Part shown: in pieces, positions 39,811-40,379 of the stretch
Layout of the letters: each line of letters begins with the position of its first letter
How positions within the stretch are numbered: position 1 is the stretch's first letter
NCBI GenBank assembly: GCA_017578085.1
Contig: PKQR01000005.1
Coordinates: forward strand, 1 to 40,379
Direction of reading: 5' to 3'
Length of the DNA stretch: 40,379 nt
Origin: Bacillota bacterium
GTDB taxonomy: Bacteria; Bacillota; Limnochordia; Limnochordales; ZCTH02-B6
Position numbers and translations under genes: made by a program
Notes under the pieces: generated by a model
The model's database searches: none
What the model was told of the DNA's origin: nothing
The model's input: the letters and a program-made list of their open reading frames with translations, nothing else

Positions 39811-40379
39811 TCAGCCGGTTGTGCCGGAGATGATCCGGTGCATCAAGTGCGACAATCCGCCAGAGCGAGTACGTCCTGCGTCGGTGATGGGCACGTGGGC
39901 TCGCAACACCTCAACGCCTTCGTTCACCACACACTGCAACACTTGCTTGGTCTGCCGCTTCAGGCCCTCAAGCGACACTTGGGTACGAACGAGAAACGCT
40001 TCTACCCGCTTCATCACCTCGTCCAGACGCTGCGTGTTTCTCCAGCAGAGCACCTCCATCATGGCCGCCAGCCCTCGCCGGCTCCAACTCCGTCCCCGGT
40101 GTTTGACCCGGTCGGCAAAGGTGTCCACCTGGCTCTCCGCCGCCCCAACACCCCGCAACCCTTCGGTCGGGATGCCCTGCGCCCGCAAGCGGAGGCGGTA
40201 ATCCACCACCGCCTCCGGCATGTCCTTCAGGTCCTCAAGCAGCGCCCGACAACGCTGCCGCTTCTTTGGGTCGGTCAGCTTTGCGCACGCCTCCGCCAGC
40301 TTGGCCATGAAGGCGGCTCCCGTCACGTCTTCTTCCCGGGCCTCAGCGAGCTCCTGCACCACAGGGCTGCCATGGCCGA
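39811..40379 (-). CDS. ISLre2/UPF0236-type transposase, C-terminal part
   Basis: The frame is open to the right edge, so at least 189 C-terminal codons are present and the N-terminus is outside the window. GVGAAESQVDTFADRVKHRG, then RSWSRRGLAAMMEVLCW, match the conserved end of ISLre2-family transposases (UPF0236), where the pattern is G-x-x-E-S-x-V-D with a later RG-x-SWS. A GTG at 40362 is internal, not the real start. The stop is at 39811. I could not identify the terminal inverted repeat, because only one end of the element is visible. Confidence 0.82.
   Translation of the reverse strand, partial: GHGSPVVQELAEAREEDVTGAAFMAKLAEACAKLTDPKKRQRCRALLEDLKDMPEAVVDYRLRLRAQGIPTEGLRGVGAAESQVDTFADRVKHRGRSWSRRGLAAMMEVLCWRNTQRLDEVMKRVEAFLVRTQVSLEGLKRQTKQVLQCVVNEGVEVLRAHVPITDAGRTRSGGLSHLMHRIISGTTG

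Overview
The window looks like a chromosomal segment of a spore-forming, high-G+C Bacillota (roughly two-thirds G+C by eye) that probably has an outer membrane. Sporulation is shown by the end of spoIIAB followed by sigF, by a SpoVK-type AAA ATPase and by sigH. An outer membrane is suggested by an ExbB-ExbD-TonB motor followed by a secreted beta-sandwich/cohesin-like protein and an SLH-coiled-coil-transmembrane stalk protein resembling Thermotoga Omp-alpha. Sporulation plus diderm envelope genes plus high G+C fits the Limnochordia best. That placement is inference; a Symbiobacterium- or Thermaerobacter-like lineage is the alternative.

Layout. 1-1631: tail of the spoIIA operon (spoIIAB, sigF) and a GNAT acetyltransferase closed by an intrinsic terminator. 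1811-7830: the envelope block (exbB, exbD, tonB, secreted protein, SLH stalk), read as one operon. 7924-10413: cysteine desulfurase and thiI, the tRNA thiolation pair. 10474-10593: a previously unlisted 39-residue membrane protein on the minus strand. 10641-18394: miaB-mutS-mutL-RsmJ-like methyltransferase-miaA (tRNA modification and mismatch repair). 18403-20975: spoVK, a small GTPase, a miniature UbiA-like membrane protein and a small CxxC membrane protein, chained by overlapping start and stop codons behind a mother-cell-like promoter. 20914-29596: a complete trpEGDCFBA operon with a consensus promoter, a run of eight GAG triplets typical of a TRAP binding site and an attenuator, with ogt and a YnbB-like PLP lyase at its end. 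29593-32667: speD with its own promoter and terminator, sigH, surE, a YpmA-like protein and an orphan protein. 32835-35977: lexA and a divergent yneA-like LysM gene sharing an intergenic region with LexA boxes, then an MFS transporter and a DinB-family protein. 36004-39587: a tyrosine recombinase facing cca and pduL, then a DUF3054 membrane protein. 39629-40379: tRNA-Trp and the C-terminal part of an ISLre2/UPF0236-type transposase that runs off the right edge.

How the genes work together. Several blocks are compact operons with 1-20 nt overlaps, so translational coupling is probably common. Transcription is mostly rightward; the minus-strand genes are the 39-residue protein, lexA, cca, pduL, tRNA-Trp and the transposase. 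The best regulatory signals are the trp leader, the lexA/yneA SOS region and several consensus promoters. No stretch longer than 300 bases lacks a gene. No CRISPR array, rRNA, prophage or complete mobile element is visible.
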